A stretch of DNA of 64,000 bases from Thiobacillus sp. (GTDB lineage: Bacteria; Pseudomonadota; Gammaproteobacteria; Burkholderiales; Thiobacillaceae). Of this stretch, positions 1 through 9,139 are shown piece by piece. The translations under genes and the position numbers were made by a program. The stretch spans positions 1 to 64,000 of the forward strand of contig JAIBEI010000051.1 of NCBI GenBank assembly GCA_019459055.1, in the 5' to 3' direction. Within the stretch, counting starts at the first letter, position 1. Every line of letters starts with the position of its first letter. The notes below the pieces were generated by a model. It saw nothing but the letters and a program-made list of their open reading frames with translations. It was not told the origin of the DNA and did no database searches.

Positions 1-1
1 G

Positions 2-871
2 CCCAGGGTTTCGCCCTTCCTGCGCGATGCGCCTCCCGCCACCGCTGCCGTGCTGGTGCGGCTGCGCCCTGGGGCGCAGCTGTCGGAGGTGCAGGTGACG
101 ACGATCCAGACCCTGGTGGCCGCCGGGGTGCCGCGCCTGAAGCGCACCGAGGTGCAGGTGCTCGATCCTCGCGGCATCCTGCTGGGCGCTGCGGCGCCCG
201 AACCTGTGCAGTCGCAGCGTCTGGTACTGGAGCAGGATCTGGCGCGGCGGGCGCTGGCGGTGCTGACGCCGTGGCTGGGCGAGGATCGCGTCAGCGTGCA
301 GGTGACCGCCAGCCTGGAAGACAGCGAAACCCGGCAGACGGTCGAGCGGGTGCAGAATGTCGGGCCCGCCGGGCGAGGGCGCCCGCTGGAAAAAACCGTG
401 CGCACCACGCGCGTGCCGGAAGGCCGCATTCAGCGCATCCATGCCATCGTGATTCTGGGGTTCGACGCCAGTGCCAACGAACAGGGGCGCGCCAGGCAGA
501 TGGCCAGTCAGGCGCTGGGATTGCAGCCGGCGCGCGGCGACAGGCTGAACGTCTATGCGCTGCCCGGGGCGGCGCCCAAACCGCAGATTCCCGCGGTCAC
601 GCCGCAGCTTGCGGCGCCCCCCCCTGTTTCCCAGGTGCGGCCGGCCAGCTCGCCGCCTGTCGCGGCCCGTCCCTTTGCCTTGCCGCAATGGTCGCTGGCG
701 GCGGCCGCGGCGGCGCTGATCCTGCTCGCGCTGTCGGCATGGCTGCGCGCCCGCCGGACGCCCGTCGTCGCGGCAGCGGATTTCGACGCCGAACTCGACG
801 CGGTGCGCAGCCAGGTGCTGGCCGATCCGCGCGTGACAGCGGACGTCGTCAAGCTGTGGATGCGCGCATGA
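2..871 (+). CDS. fliF: Flagellar MS-ring protein FliF (C-terminal part, 5' end outside window)
   Basis: FliF forms the inner-membrane MS ring at the base of the flagellum and holds the FliG rotor ring. The frame is open from the window edge, so the N-terminal half, with the first membrane helix, is missing. The first visible residues (PRVSPFLRDAPP) match the ring-building YscJ/FliF region. A second membrane segment rich in Ala and Leu lies about 30-50 residues before the end. The last residues, DPRVTADVVKLWMRA, match the C-terminal FliG-binding tail. The stop overlaps the fliG start as ATGA, so the two genes are translationally coupled. Assignment is sure; full length cannot be judged. Confidence 0.9.
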   Translation, partial: PRVSPFLRDAPPATAAVLVRLRPGAQLSEVQVTTIQTLVAAGVPRLKRTEVQVLDPRGILLGAAAPEPVQSQRLVLEQDLARRALAVLTPWLGEDRVSVQVTASLEDSETRQTVERVQNVGPAGRGRPLEKTVRTTRVPEGRIQRIHAIVILGFDASANEQGRARQMASQALGLQPARGDRLNVYALPGAAPKPQIPAVTPQLAAPPPVSQVRPASSPPVAARPFALPQWSLAAAAAALILLALSAWLRARRTPVVAAADFDAELDAVRSQVLADPRVTADVVKLWMRA

Positions 872-1833
872 GCCAGGGCGGAATCGAAAAATCCGCGGCG
901 CTGCTGCTCGCTCTGGGCGAAGAGGCCACGGCTGCCATATTCCGTTACTTGAGTCCGCTGGAAGTGAGCCGTCTGGGGAGCGCCATGCGCGAGATGGAGG
1001 TGCTGCCGCGCGAACGCGTGCGCACGATCCTGCGCGAGTACGTCGCCGAGGCGGTCGAGCAGACCGGGTTTGCCGCGGATACCGGGCGGTTTCTCGATGA
1101 GGCGCTCAGGCTTGCACTCAGCCCGGAACGCGCGCAGGCGATGCTGCAGCGCCTGGGCGCGCCGGCCGCTCAGGCGCTGGAAAAACTCGCCTGGCGCGAA
1201 CCGGCGGAGATTGCCGGCCTGCTGGAGGCGCAGCCGCCGCAGCTGATTGCCGTCGTGATGGCGCAACTGCCGCGCGACGTCGCCGCCGCGGTGCTGGACC
1301 TGATGCCCGGCGCCACCCGCGCGGACACCCTGCAGAGCCTGGCGCACAGCGACGCGCCCAGTGCCGACATGCTGGGCGAACTGGGCGACTGGCTGGCCAG
1401 CCTCGAAGCCGTCGCCCCGTCCCAGGGCGAGGCCGCCGTCGCCAGCCTGTTGGGGCAGATGAGCGAGGGCAGCGCGGCGGCTGCCTTGATCCAGCTCGAC
1501 CAGAACGATGCGGAGCTGGCCGCGCGCCTGCGCGTTCGCCACCTCGCGTTCGAGGATCTGGCGCGGTTGCCTGAAAACGGCCGCAAAACCTTTCTGCGCA
1601 ACATCGGTGCGCGCACCTTGCTGCATGCGCTGAAGGGCAGCGACGGGCGGGTGCTCGATGCGCTCACTGCGGTGATGAGCCCGACCGCGGCGCAGCGCAT
1701 GCGCGATGAGCTCGATACCCTGGGCCCGCTGCCGGTGACCGCGATTCAGGCAGCGCAGGAGGATGCCGGCGCCACCTTGCGGCGCCTGGCGGCGGAGGGA
1801 GCGATTCCGTTCCCTGAAGAGGAGACGGCATGA
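868..1833 (+). CDS. fliG: Flagellar motor switch protein FliG
   Basis: FliG is the rotor protein that contacts FliF and the stator. This copy is 321 residues, slightly short for the family. The start was placed at the ATG inside the ATGA overlap with fliF, because the family N-terminus (GIEKSAALLLALGEE) follows at once. The middle-domain EHPQ motif is altered to AQPPQ near residue 115. The C-terminal charged region is recognisable (HLAFEDLARL, then LLHALKGSD). The protein is therefore divergent from the main flagellar FliG but keeps all three domains. It sits in the fliF-G-H-I-J block and overlaps fliH by 4 bases. Confidence 0.92.
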   Translation: MSQGGIEKSAALLLALGEEATAAIFRYLSPLEVSRLGSAMREMEVLPRERVRTILREYVAEAVEQTGFAADTGRFLDEALRLALSPERAQAMLQRLGAPAAQALEKLAWREPAEIAGLLEAQPPQLIAVVMAQLPRDVAAAVLDLMPGATRADTLQSLAHSDAPSADMLGELGDWLASLEAVAPSQGEAAVASLLGQMSEGSAAAALIQLDQNDAELAARLRVRHLAFEDLARLPENGRKTFLRNIGARTLLHALKGSDGRVLDALTAVMSPTAAQRMRDELDTLGPLPVTAIQAAQEDAGATLRRLAAEGAIPFPEEETA

Positions 1834-2429
1834 GTACAGACGACGACACCACTGCATTCGAACAGTGGGAGGTGGTGGAGCTGGCTGCATCCGAAAGCCG
1901 TGTGGCGACGCCCGCCGAGGATGCCGAGATCGCGCTGGCGAGGCTGCGCGAAGCCGCGCGTGCCGAGGGCTACGCCGAAGGGGTGGCCGCCGGACGGGTG
2001 GAAGGGGAGCAGGCCTGCGGTCGTATGAAGCAGCTGGTCGAAAGCTTCTCGACCACCCTGGACAACTTCGATTTCCGGCTTGCCGACATGGTGCTGGAAC
2101 TGGCGCTAGACGTGGCGCGCCAGGTGGTGGCGGGCGAACTGACGGCGCGCCCGGAACGCATCCTCGATGTGGTCAACCTGGCGCTGAAGGAGATGGCGGA
2201 AACCAGCCGCGAGGCGCGCCTGCTGCTGAATCCGGAAGACGCCATGCTGGTGCGGCCGCACCTTGATCAGGTGCTGGACAAGAACCGCCTGCGCATCGTG
2301 GAAGACGCGCGCATCGCGCGCGGCGGCTGCCTGATCGAAACCGCGCAGGGCGACCTCGACGCTACGCTGCCCGTACGCTGGCGCCAGGTGGTGCAGGTGC
2401 TCGGCAGCAACAAGAACTGGATCGACTAA
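1830..2429 (+). CDS. fliH: Flagellar assembly protein FliH
   Basis: FliH regulates the export ATPase FliI and tethers it to the C-ring. The 199-residue product has an acidic N-terminus, then a helical stretch with [17 protein letters not shown] (small-residue repeats typical of FliH near residues 46-62). Its C-terminal domain ends in the family pattern [17 protein letters not shown]. It overlaps fliG by ATGA, and its stop overlaps the fliI start by one base (TAATG). The context in the export-apparatus operon supports the call. Confidence 0.88.
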   Translation: MSTDDDTTAFEQWEVVELAASESRVATPAEDAEIALARLREAARAEGYAEGVAAGRVEGEQACGRMKQLVESFSTTLDNFDFRLADMVLELALDVARQVVAGELTARPERILDVVNLALKEMAETSREARLLLNPEDAMLVRPHLDQVLDKNRLRIVEDARIARGGCLIETAQGDLDATLPVRWRQVVQVLGSNKNWID

Positions 2430-3823
2430 TGGACCGCATCGTCCGCCTGCGCGAATACCTGGCCAACTGTCGGCGTGCGGTGAGCTGGGCGAAGCCGATT
2501 GCGACCAGCGGGCGCCTCACCCGGGTGTCCGGGCTGGTGATGGAAGCGGTGGGGCTGCGACTGCCGGTGGGCAGCCAGTGCCATGTTCAGATTCCTGGCG
2601 GACAGAGCATTGAGGCCGAGGTGGCCGGTTTTTCCGGCGACCGGCTGTTCATCATGCCGGCCACCGACATTTACGGCGTGATGCCGGGCGCGCGGGTGAT
2701 TCCCGACAACCCGATGGCGGCGCAGCCGCCGCGCCTGGGGGTGCGCTATGTGCCGCGCCGCCGCGCGCAGGACCGGGTGCGCCAGGTGCCGGTCGGCGAA
2801 TCTCTGCTGGGGCGTGTGCTCGATGGCGCAGGGCGGCCGCTGGACGGTCTCGGCCCACTGTCGCTGGAACGTCGCGTGCCCTTGTACAGCCGCCCAATCA
2901 ATCCGCTGGAACGGGCGCCGATCCGGCAGACGCTGGACGTCGGCGTGCGCGCGATCAACGGCCTATTGACGGTGGGGCGCGGGCAGCGGATCGGCCTGTT
3001 TGCAGGCAGCGGCGTCGGCAAAAGTATTCTGCTTGGCATGATGGCGCGCTACACCGAAGCCGATGTGGTGGTGGTGGGGCTGATCGGCGAACGCGGCCGC
3101 GAGGTCAAGGAATTCATCGACTGCATCCTCGGCACCGAGGGCATGGCGCGCGCGGTGGTGGTGGCCGCACCCGCCGACCACCCGCCGCTGATGCGGCTGA
3201 ACGGCGCGGCCTATGCGATGTCGATCGCCGAATACTTTCGCGACCAGGGCAAGCACGTGCTGCTCATCATGGATTCGCTCACCCGCTACGCGATGGCGCA
3301 GCGCGAGGTGGCGCTGGCGATCGGCGAACCGCCCGCCACCAAGGGCTACCCGCCGTCGGTCTTCGCCAAGCTGCCGCAGCTGGCCGAACGCGCCGGCAAC
3401 GGCCGCAGCGGCAGCGGCTCGATTACCGCTTTTTTCACCGTGCTGATGGAGGGCGACGACCAGCAGGATCCGATCGCCGACGCGGCGCGCGCGATCCTCG
3501 ACGGCCACATCGTGCTGTCCCGCGATCTGGCCGATGCCGGGCATTACCCCGCCATCGACATCGAAGCCTCGATCAGCCGGGTCCAGCCCGACCTGCTCTC
3601 CGAGGAGGCACTGGAACGCACCCGCCGCTTCAAATATCTCTACTCGCGCTACATGCGAAGTCGCGACCTGCTGGCCGTCGGCGCCTACGTGCCGGGCGCC
3701 GACCTGGTGCTGGACGAAGGCGTGCGGCTGTATCCCCGAATGCAGGGCTACCTGATGCAGGGCATGCGCGAACGTGCGTCGCTGGACTCGGCACGCAGCG
3801 GACTGGATGAGGTGCTCGGTTGA
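2429..3823 (+). CDS. fliI: Flagellum-specific export ATPase FliI
   Basis: FliI is the hexameric ATPase that energises unloading of export substrates at the flagellar type III gate. The 464 residues are normal for the family. Walker A is GSGVGKS at residues 193-199. The F1-beta-like motifs [13 protein letters not shown] and [16 protein letters not shown] follow. The start ATG overlaps the fliH stop by one base. It is translationally coupled to fliJ downstream. Confidence 0.96.
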   Translation: MDRIVRLREYLANCRRAVSWAKPIATSGRLTRVSGLVMEAVGLRLPVGSQCHVQIPGGQSIEAEVAGFSGDRLFIMPATDIYGVMPGARVIPDNPMAAQPPRLGVRYVPRRRAQDRVRQVPVGESLLGRVLDGAGRPLDGLGPLSLERRVPLYSRPINPLERAPIRQTLDVGVRAINGLLTVGRGQRIGLFAGSGVGKSILLGMMARYTEADVVVVGLIGERGREVKEFIDCILGTEGMARAVVVAAPADHPPLMRLNGAAYAMSIAEYFRDQGKHVLLIMDSLTRYAMAQREVALAIGEPPATKGYPPSVFAKLPQLAERAGNGRSGSGSITAFFTVLMEGDDQQDPIADAARAILDGHIVLSRDLADAGHYPAIDIEASISRVQPDLLSEEALERTRRFKYLYSRYMRSRDLLAVGAYVPGADLVLDEGVRLYPRMQGYLMQGMRERASLDSARSGLDEVLG

Positions 3824-4272
3824 AGCCGTTTTCCCTCGCGCGCATTCTGCAGCTGGCCGAGCGCCGCGCCGAAGGCCTGTCGCGCGCGGTCAAGCTCGCG
3901 CACGGCATCTGGCTGCGCGCGCGCGGGCGCCAGGTGCAGCTGACCACGCTGCGCGACGCGCACGTTGCGCAGCTGGCCAGCCAGTTGCGCGGTGGCGTGT
4001 CGGCGACGCAGCTGCAGGAGATGAATCGCCTGCAGCATGCGCAAGCCGCCGAAATACTGGCCGCGCAAGCCGCCATTGATGCTGCGCACCGCGACTGGCA
4101 GGCGCGACTGGCCGAATGGATGCAGGTCGAGCAACGGGTCAAGGCGCTGCGCCTGCTGGAGCAGCGCCGCCTGGCGCAGGCCGCGATCCAGCAACGACGC
4201 AGCGAGCAGCGTGAGCACGACGAACTGGTCGAGCTGACGCATCGCCAGGATGACGGTCGATGGGTACGCTGA
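3820..4272 (+). CDS. fliJ: Flagellar export chaperone FliJ
   Basis: FliJ is a small coiled-coil protein that links FliI to the export gate FlhA and escorts substrates. The 150-residue product is almost wholly helical and rich in Ala, Arg, Gln and Glu, as expected of a coiled coil. The likely start is TTG within a TTGA overlap with the fliI stop; no better ATG exists in this frame nearby. Sequence similarity in this family is weak, so position directly after fliI is the main evidence. Confidence 0.8.
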   Translation: MKPFSLARILQLAERRAEGLSRAVKLAHGIWLRARGRQVQLTTLRDAHVAQLASQLRGGVSATQLQEMNRLQHAQAAEILAAQAAIDAAHRDWQARLAEWMQVEQRVKALRLLEQRRLAQAAIQQRRSEQREHDELVELTHRQDDGRWVR

Positions 4273-4742
4273 TGCGTCTGCTTGAACTTACGCCCGCGGA
4301 AACCGCTTTTCTGGCAGCAGCCCCCGCGGGACCCGACCGCTTGCAGGCGCGGCTGACCCGTAAGCTTGCCGCGACGCTGAGCGCGCGTTTGCGCCTGCCG
4401 GTGCAGGCGATGGCGATGGCGATGCCAGCCGATGCGCCGGCCGGCGCGCTGGCGTCCCCCGTCTGGCAGCCCGATGCCGTGCTGGCCAGCCTGTGGCTGG
4501 TCCGCCGCCTCGGCGGCCAGCGCGTGATCGGCACGACCCCGTTTGTGCCGCACACCTTGATCCATACCCTGGATGCCATGCTGGCGGAGTGCTGGCTGGA
4601 TGAAGCCGCGCAGGCCGATCCGCCCTCCGCGCTGGCGTGGCAGCTCACGGCGGCCCACACGCAGGCAACGCTCGCCGTGCGGTTGCCGCGCCCCACAACC
4701 GACATGACGCGCTGGGCGCGAGGAGTGATACGGCATGCTTAA
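4272..4742 (+). CDS. Unrecognised protein of the flagellar cluster (FliM/SctQ-like N-terminal character?)
   Basis: I do not recognise this 156-residue protein. It lies between fliJ and fliO, where fliK, fliL, fliM and fliN usually stand. The ATG at 4272 overlaps the fliJ stop as TGATG, the junction style of this cluster; an upstream ATG at 4260 is possible. The product has no signal peptide or obvious membrane helix. The stretch LTRKLAATLSARLRLPVQ near residue 30 and the later VPHTLIHTLDAMLAECW recall the N-terminal half of FliM/SctQ C-ring proteins, but no SpoA (FliN) domain follows. It overlaps fliO by 8 bases, so it is surely co-expressed with the export genes. A C-ring or hook-length role is only a guess. 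Confidence 0.55.
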   Translation: MRLLELTPAETAFLAAAPAGPDRLQARLTRKLAATLSARLRLPVQAMAMAMPADAPAGALASPVWQPDAVLASLWLVRRLGGQRVIGTTPFVPHTLIHTLDAMLAECWLDEAAQADPPSALAWQLTAAHTQATLAVRLPRPTTDMTRWARGVIRHA

Positions 4743-5076
4743 GTTCGTTGCGGCAGGTGCGCTGCTGCTGATTCCGTCCCCGGCGCTGGCAGCGCCCGAC
4801 ACCGCCGGCAGCATGCTCACCGTGCTGCTGAGTCTGGGGCTGATCCTGGGTGGATTCGTCGCGGTGGCGTGGCTCGCCCGCCGCTATCTGCCGGGCATGG
4901 GCGCGCAGGGCGCAGTCAAGGTGGTGGGGACGACCGCGGTCGGCGCACGCGAGCGCGTGGTGGTGGTCGAGGTCGACAACACCTGGCTGCTTTTGGGCGT
5001 GGGGGGCGGCAACGTGCGACTGCTGCACACGCTGCCCCGGCCCGACGATTCAAACAGCCCGGCGGAGCGCGCATGA
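4735..5076 (+). CDS. fliO: Flagellar biosynthesis protein FliO
   Basis: FliO is a small membrane protein that helps assemble the FliP ring of the export gate. The 113-residue product begins with a signal-like hydrophobic stretch ending ALAA, has one membrane helix around residues 25-45 (MLTVLLSLGLILGGFVAVAWLA), then the cytoplasmic FliO domain with the pattern VKVVGTTAVGARERVVVVEV. It starts inside the end of the preceding unknown gene and ends in a 4-base ATGA overlap with fliP. Confidence 0.88.
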   Translation: MLKFVAAGALLLIPSPALAAPDTAGSMLTVLLSLGLILGGFVAVAWLARRYLPGMGAQGAVKVVGTTAVGARERVVVVEVDNTWLLLGVGGGNVRLLHTLPRPDDSNSPAERA

Positions 5077-5804
5077 TGAAAACGATCCTGACGCTGGCGG
5101 CGCTGGCATTGAGCGTGCCGGCCCTGGGCGCGGACAGCAGCGTACCGCTGCTCGCCGTGACCCCCGGCGCGGGCGGGCAGGTGATCGGCGTGCCGGGCGC
5201 GAGCCTGCCGTGGCTGCTGCTGTTCCCGTTCCTACCCGCCCTGCTGCTGGCCTTCACCGCCTTCACCCGCATCGCGGTCGTGCTGTTCCTGCTGCGGCAG
5301 GGGCTCGGCAGCCACACCGCGCCGCCGAATCTGGTGCTGACGGGGCTGGCCGTGCTGCTGACGATTTTTGTGATGTCGCCGGCTTTGAAGACCATCGATG
5401 CCGAGGCCTATCAGCCCTTTTTGTCCGGCGCGCTGAGCTTCAACGATGCCGCCGAGAAAGCCGCGCAGCCGATGAAAAGCTTCATGCTGCGGCAAACGCG
5501 GGCCGAGGACCTCGGTCTTTTCATCGGCGACGACAAGACCGTCGACCCCGCCGTCCTCGACAGCGTGCCGCTGGCGGCGCTGGCGCCGGCCTTTCTTACC
5601 AGCGAACTCAAGACCGCATTCCAGATCGGCTTCATGGTGATACTGCCCTTCCTGGTGATCGACCTGGTGGTCGCCGCCGTGCTCACCGCGCTGGGCATGA
5701 TCATGCTGCCGCCGCAGCTGGTGTCGTTGCCGCTCAAATTGCTGTTGTTCGTCACGGTCGACGGCTGGCATCTGCTGGTCGGTTCGCTGCTCGGAAGCTT
5801 CTGA
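5073..5804 (+). CDS. fliP: Flagellar export gate protein FliP
   Basis: FliP forms the pentameric core of the flagellar type III export channel. The start chosen is the ATG overlapping the fliO stop, giving 243 residues with an N-terminal signal peptide ending PALGA, normal for FliP. The conserved block FTRIAVVLFLLRQGLG lies near residue 65. The C-terminal hydrophobic region contains FQIGFMVILPFLVIDLVV and ends in the family motif DGWHLLVGSLLGSF. It overlaps fliQ by one base. Confidence 0.95.
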   Translation: MMKTILTLAALALSVPALGADSSVPLLAVTPGAGGQVIGVPGASLPWLLLFPFLPALLLAFTAFTRIAVVLFLLRQGLGSHTAPPNLVLTGLAVLLTIFVMSPALKTIDAEAYQPFLSGALSFNDAAEKAAQPMKSFMLRQTRAEDLGLFIGDDKTVDPAVLDSVPLAALAPAFLTSELKTAFQIGFMVILPFLVIDLVVAAVLTALGMIMLPPQLVSLPLKLLLFVTVDGWHLLVGSLLGSF

Positions 5805-6058
5805 TGGAAGGCCTTGCCCGCGATGCCCTCTGGCTGTTGATGCTGGTAGCCGCGCCGGTATTGCTGGCGGGGCTGCTCACCGCTTTTGCCATCAGCCTGT
5901 TCCAGGCCGCCACGCAAATTCTTGAACCCACGCTGTCCTTCGTTCCCAAGCTCATCGTCATGCTGGTCGTGCTGGCGGTGCTGGGCAGCTGGATGGGCGG
6001 ACAGCTGGTCGACTTTGCGCGCGCGCTGCTGACCGATTTCCCGGCACTGGTCGAATGA
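5804..6058 (+). CDS. fliQ: Flagellar export gate protein FliQ
   Basis: FliQ packs around the FliP5R1 core of the export gate. The 84-residue protein has two membrane helices separated by the loop ISLFQAATQILEPTLSFVPK, a hallmark of FliQ/SctS. It is about five residues shorter than typical FliQ. The ATG overlaps the fliP stop as TGATG. fliR follows after 7 bases. Confidence 0.94.
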   Translation: MEGLARDALWLLMLVAAPVLLAGLLTAFAISLFQAATQILEPTLSFVPKLIVMLVVLAVLGSWMGGQLVDFARALLTDFPALVE

Positions 6059-6065
6059 GCCGTTC

Positions 6066-6809
6066 ATGCCGCTGACAGAAGCGAGCCTGGCGGTCTGGCT
6101 GTTCGCCTTCGCCCGCCTCGCCGGGTGGGCGCTGTTCGATCCGCTGACCGGCCGCCTGCCGCTGTCGCTGCGCCTGTTCATCGCTGCCGTGCTGGCGGCC
6201 GTGCTGGCGCCGGGCCTGGCGATCGATGCAGTCAATCCGTCAAGCGTACAGGGCATGCTGGCACTGGGCCTGGAAGGCGTGTGGGGCGCGGCGCTGGCGC
6301 TTTGCGTGCGGCTGGTTTTCGCTGCGGTCGAGGCCATCCTGGTATGGACCGGCCACACCGCGACCGGCGGCCTGCTAATCCTGACCGCCGAGCAGGCGGC
6401 GCCCGCGGATGCCGCCTGGCGCGCGCTGGCGGGATGGCTGGCGGCCATGGCGTTTCTCGCTGCCAGCGGCCATCTGCTGGTCGTCGACGCGCTGCGCGAC
6501 AGCTTTGCCGTCATGCCGGTTGCCGTCCTGCCCGCCGCAACGGACTTGCGTCAGCTGGCCGAAGCCGCCAGCTGGCTGTTCGCCACCGGGGTGCAGCTGG
6601 CGCTGCCGCTGCTGGCGCTGGCGCTGCTGATCCAACTGGCATTCGGCATCGTGGCGCGCACCACGCCGGGGCTGGATATGTTTTCGGCCGGGCTGGGGAT
6701 TGCCGCACTGGGGCTGGTGGCCGCCTGGGTGTGGGCGGTGCCGTTGGTCGCCCACGGCGTCGGCCTGGGCATCGAGCAGCTGGCGGGCTGGCTGGGCCGG
6801 CTCAGATAA
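6066..6809 (+). CDS. fliR: Flagellar export gate protein FliR
   Basis: FliR is the single-copy capping subunit of the export gate helix assembly. The 247-residue product is strongly hydrophobic with about six membrane segments. It shows the family pattern FAFARLAGWALFDPLTGRLPLSLRL in the first 40 residues (split here by eye) and LLIQLAFGIVARTTPGLDMF near residue 185. It is the last gene of the fliF-R run; an intergenic palindrome follows. Confidence 0.93.
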   Translation: MPLTEASLAVWLFAFARLAGWALFDPLTGRLPLSLRLFIAAVLAAVLAPGLAIDAVNPSSVQGMLALGLEGVWGAALALCVRLVFAAVEAILVWTGHTATGGLLILTAEQAAPADAAWRALAGWLAAMAFLAASGHLLVVDALRDSFAVMPVAVLPAATDLRQLAEAASWLFATGVQLALPLLALALLIQLAFGIVARTTPGLDMFSAGLGIAALGLVAAWVWAVPLVAHGVGLGIEQLAGWLGRLR

Positions 6810-6828
6810 GGATGCGGCAATTTGGAGC

Positions 6829-6886
6829 GCGTAGGGCACGCTGTGCACTGATTGATGTGCGAAGGTGCACGGAGTGCACCCTACGC
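6829..6886. repeat. Intergenic imperfect palindrome (GTAGGG/CCCTAC type)
   Basis: The left arm 6829-6848 starts GCGTAGGGCACG and the right arm 6865-6886 ends GTGCACCCTACGC. The arms pair except for a short internal slip. A second, smaller hairpin (CCCGGA...TCCGGG, 6900-6918) follows without a T-run. The element fills the gap after fliR and could act as a transcript-end structure. It resembles REP-like single palindromes; no second copy is seen in this window. Confidence 0.6.
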
Positions 6887-7048
6887 AAAGCATTTCGTGC
6901 CCGGATGCGCAATCCGGGATGAGGCCCGCTTCCGCCTCAGGGCTCGTGTCGCAAATCGAAATTTAAGAAAAACCCGGCACGACCAGATCGATTAGAATGC
7001 GAGGTTTATCGTCATATCGTCGGCAACGACAAAAGCAGCGGGAACAAC

Positions 7049-7939
7049 ATGGCAGAAATAAATACGGCAAGAGGAAGCCTGGTTGCGATCGTCACCCCCA
7101 TGTCGGACGACGGCGCGCTTGATCTCGACGCGCTGCGCCGCCTGGTCGACTGGCACATTGCGGAGGGAACCGACGGCATCGTCATCGTCGGCACCACCGG
7201 CGAATCGCCCACCGTCAGTTACGACGAGCATTGCCTGCTGATCCGCACCACGGTTGAACAGGCCGCCGGGCGGGTGCCGGTGATTGCGGGTACCGGCGCG
7301 AACTCGACCTCCGAAGCGATCGAGCTGACCGAATGCGCGAAGGCAGCGGGCGCCCAGGCCGGGCTGTCGGTGGTGCCGTACTACAACAAGCCGACGCAGG
7401 AAGGCCTGTTCCAGCACTACAAAAAAATCGCCGAAGCGGTCGACCTGCCGCTGATCCTCTACAACGTCCCGGGGCGCACGGTGGCGGACCTATCGAACGA
7501 CACGGCGCTGCGCCTGGCCGGCGTGCCCGGCATTGTCGGGCTGAAGGATGCCACCGGCAGCATGGAGCGTGCCGCCGATCTGCTGCGCCGCGCGCCGAAG
7601 GACTTTGCGCTGTATAGCGGCGACGACGCCTCGGCGATGCCCTTCATGCTGCTGGGCGGGCACGGCGTGATTTCGGTCACCGCCAACGTCGCGCCGAAGT
7701 TGATGCACGAGATGTGCGTGGCCGCGTTCGACGGGAACCTGGCGCGTGCGCGCGAACGCAATAATGCGTTGCTGCCTTTGCACAGCAAGCTGTTTGTCGA
7801 GGCCAACCCGATACCGGTCAAATGGGCGTGTGCCGAACTGGGATTGATTCCCGCCGGCCTGCGGCTGCCGCTGACCCCCTTGTCTGCCGAACTGCACGAC
7901 ACCCTGCGCGGCGCGCTGCGCCACGCCAATTTGATGTAA
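7049..7939 (+). CDS. dapA: 4-hydroxy-tetrahydrodipicolinate synthase DapA
   Basis: DapA condenses pyruvate with aspartate semialdehyde, the first committed step of lysine and diaminopimelate synthesis. The 296-residue TIM-barrel protein carries GTTGES at residues 48-53, the catalytic Tyr138 (ILYNVPGRT) and the Schiff-base Lys166 (IVGLKDATG). The start ATG follows a purine-rich AGCGGGAA ribosome site. A TAGAAT -10-like hexamer at 6993-6998 suggests its own promoter. bamC follows 77 bases later; the dapA-bamC order is common in beta- and gammaproteobacteria. Confidence 0.96.
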   Translation: MAEINTARGSLVAIVTPMSDDGALDLDALRRLVDWHIAEGTDGIVIVGTTGESPTVSYDEHCLLIRTTVEQAAGRVPVIAGTGANSTSEAIELTECAKAAGAQAGLSVVPYYNKPTQEGLFQHYKKIAEAVDLPLILYNVPGRTVADLSNDTALRLAGVPGIVGLKDATGSMERAADLLRRAPKDFALYSGDDASAMPFMLLGGHGVISVTANVAPKLMHEMCVAAFDGNLARARERNNALLPLHSKLFVEANPIPVKWACAELGLIPAGLRLPLTPLSAELHDTLRGALRHANLM

Positions 7940-8016
7940 TCCAGTGCTGCGCAGCGGCTATTTTTAATGCAATGCGCCACGCCGGTTTGATCTACGTTTT
8001 TACTTAGGACACCTTT

Positions 8017-9123
8017 ATGCGTTTGCTGCCCCTGTTTTTGATGCTGAGCCTGGCCATGTCGGGTTGCGGCATGATCGAATCGAAAAAGATCGACTACAAA
8101 TCGGCCGGCAAATTGCCGACGCTGGAAATGCCGCCTGACCTCACCGCGCCGGCGGCAGACAACCGCTACGCCATTCCCGATGCGCAGGGCAGCGGCGCCG
8201 CCACCCTGTCGACCTACAGCCAGGAGCGCCAGGCGGCGCCGGCCGCGTCGACCACGCTGCTGCCGGCGCAGGACAAGGCGCGCATCGAGCGCGCCGGCAC
8301 CCAGCGCTGGCTGGTGGTGCAGGCGACGCCGCAGGAGGTGTGGCCGCTGATCAAGGATTTCTGGCAGGAGACCGGTTTCATCGTCAATCTGGAATCGCCC
8401 GAAACCGGCGTGATCGAAACCGACTGGGCGGAAAACCGAGCCAACATCCCGCAGGACGTGATTCGCCGCACCATCGGCAAGGTGCTCGACGGCCTGTATT
8501 CCACCGCCGAGCGCGACAAATTCCGCACCCGCATCGAAGCGGGCAAGGACGGCGGCACCGAAATTTATCTCAGCCACCGCGGCATGGTCGAAGTTTACGA
8601 TTCCACGAACAAGGACCGGACCGTGTGGCAGCCGCGCCCGGCCGACCCCGAGCTCGAGGCTGAAATGCTGCGCCGCCTGATGCTGCGCTTCGGTGTGGAA
8701 GAGAGCCGCGCCCAGACCCTGCTGGCCAAGCAGGCAACGCCGGAACAGGCGCGCATGCTTCAGGAAGCGGGTGCACCGGTGCTGGAAATGGACGAGAATT
8801 TCGACCGCGCCTGGCGCCGCGTCGGCCTCGCGCTCGACCGCGTCGGCTTTGCGGTGGAAGACCGTGACCGCTCCAAAGGCACGTATTTCGTGCGCTATAT
8901 CGATCCCGGCGTCGACAACGCCAGCAAGCGCGATGAAGGCATGCTGGCCAAACTGGCCTTCTGGCGCAGCAAAAAGGATCCGTCTTCTTCACCGCAATTG
9001 CGGATCGTGGTGAGCGAGGCCGGCGGGAAGAGCCGGGTCAGCGTCAGCGGTGCGGAAGGCAAGCCGGCCGACGCCACTACGCAGGCACGTATCCTCAACC
9101 TGCTGCATAAAGAACTGAAGTGA
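8017..9123 (+). CDS. bamC: Outer-membrane assembly lipoprotein BamC
   Basis: BamC is a lipoprotein of the BAM complex that inserts beta-barrel proteins in the outer membrane. The 368-residue product starts with a lipoprotein signal; the lipobox is AMSGC with Cys17 as the lipidated residue. An unstructured BamC-type segment follows (LPTLEMPPDLTAPAADNRY), then two helix-grip domains containing RWLVVQATPQEVWPLIKDFW near residue 92 and DRAWRRVGLALDRVGFAVED near residue 265. It is longer than the E. coli protein but the domain order is the same. Confidence 0.93.
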   Translation: MRLLPLFLMLSLAMSGCGMIESKKIDYKSAGKLPTLEMPPDLTAPAADNRYAIPDAQGSGAATLSTYSQERQAAPAASTTLLPAQDKARIERAGTQRWLVVQATPQEVWPLIKDFWQETGFIVNLESPETGVIETDWAENRANIPQDVIRRTIGKVLDGLYSTAERDKFRTRIEAGKDGGTEIYLSHRGMVEVYDSTNKDRTVWQPRPADPELEAEMLRRLMLRFGVEESRAQTLLAKQATPEQARMLQEAGAPVLEMDENFDRAWRRVGLALDRVGFAVEDRDRSKGTYFVRYIDPGVDNASKRDEGMLAKLAFWRSKKDPSSSPQLRIVVSEAGGKSRVSVSGAEGKPADATTQARILNLLHKELK

Positions 9124-9139
9124 TGCGGGTATCCGCCTG

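Noticed and set aside
7945-7970. GCTGCGCAGC followed by TATTTTT after dapA as a terminator
   Set aside because: The palindrome leaves no proper loop and the T-run is displaced; not convincing as a terminator.
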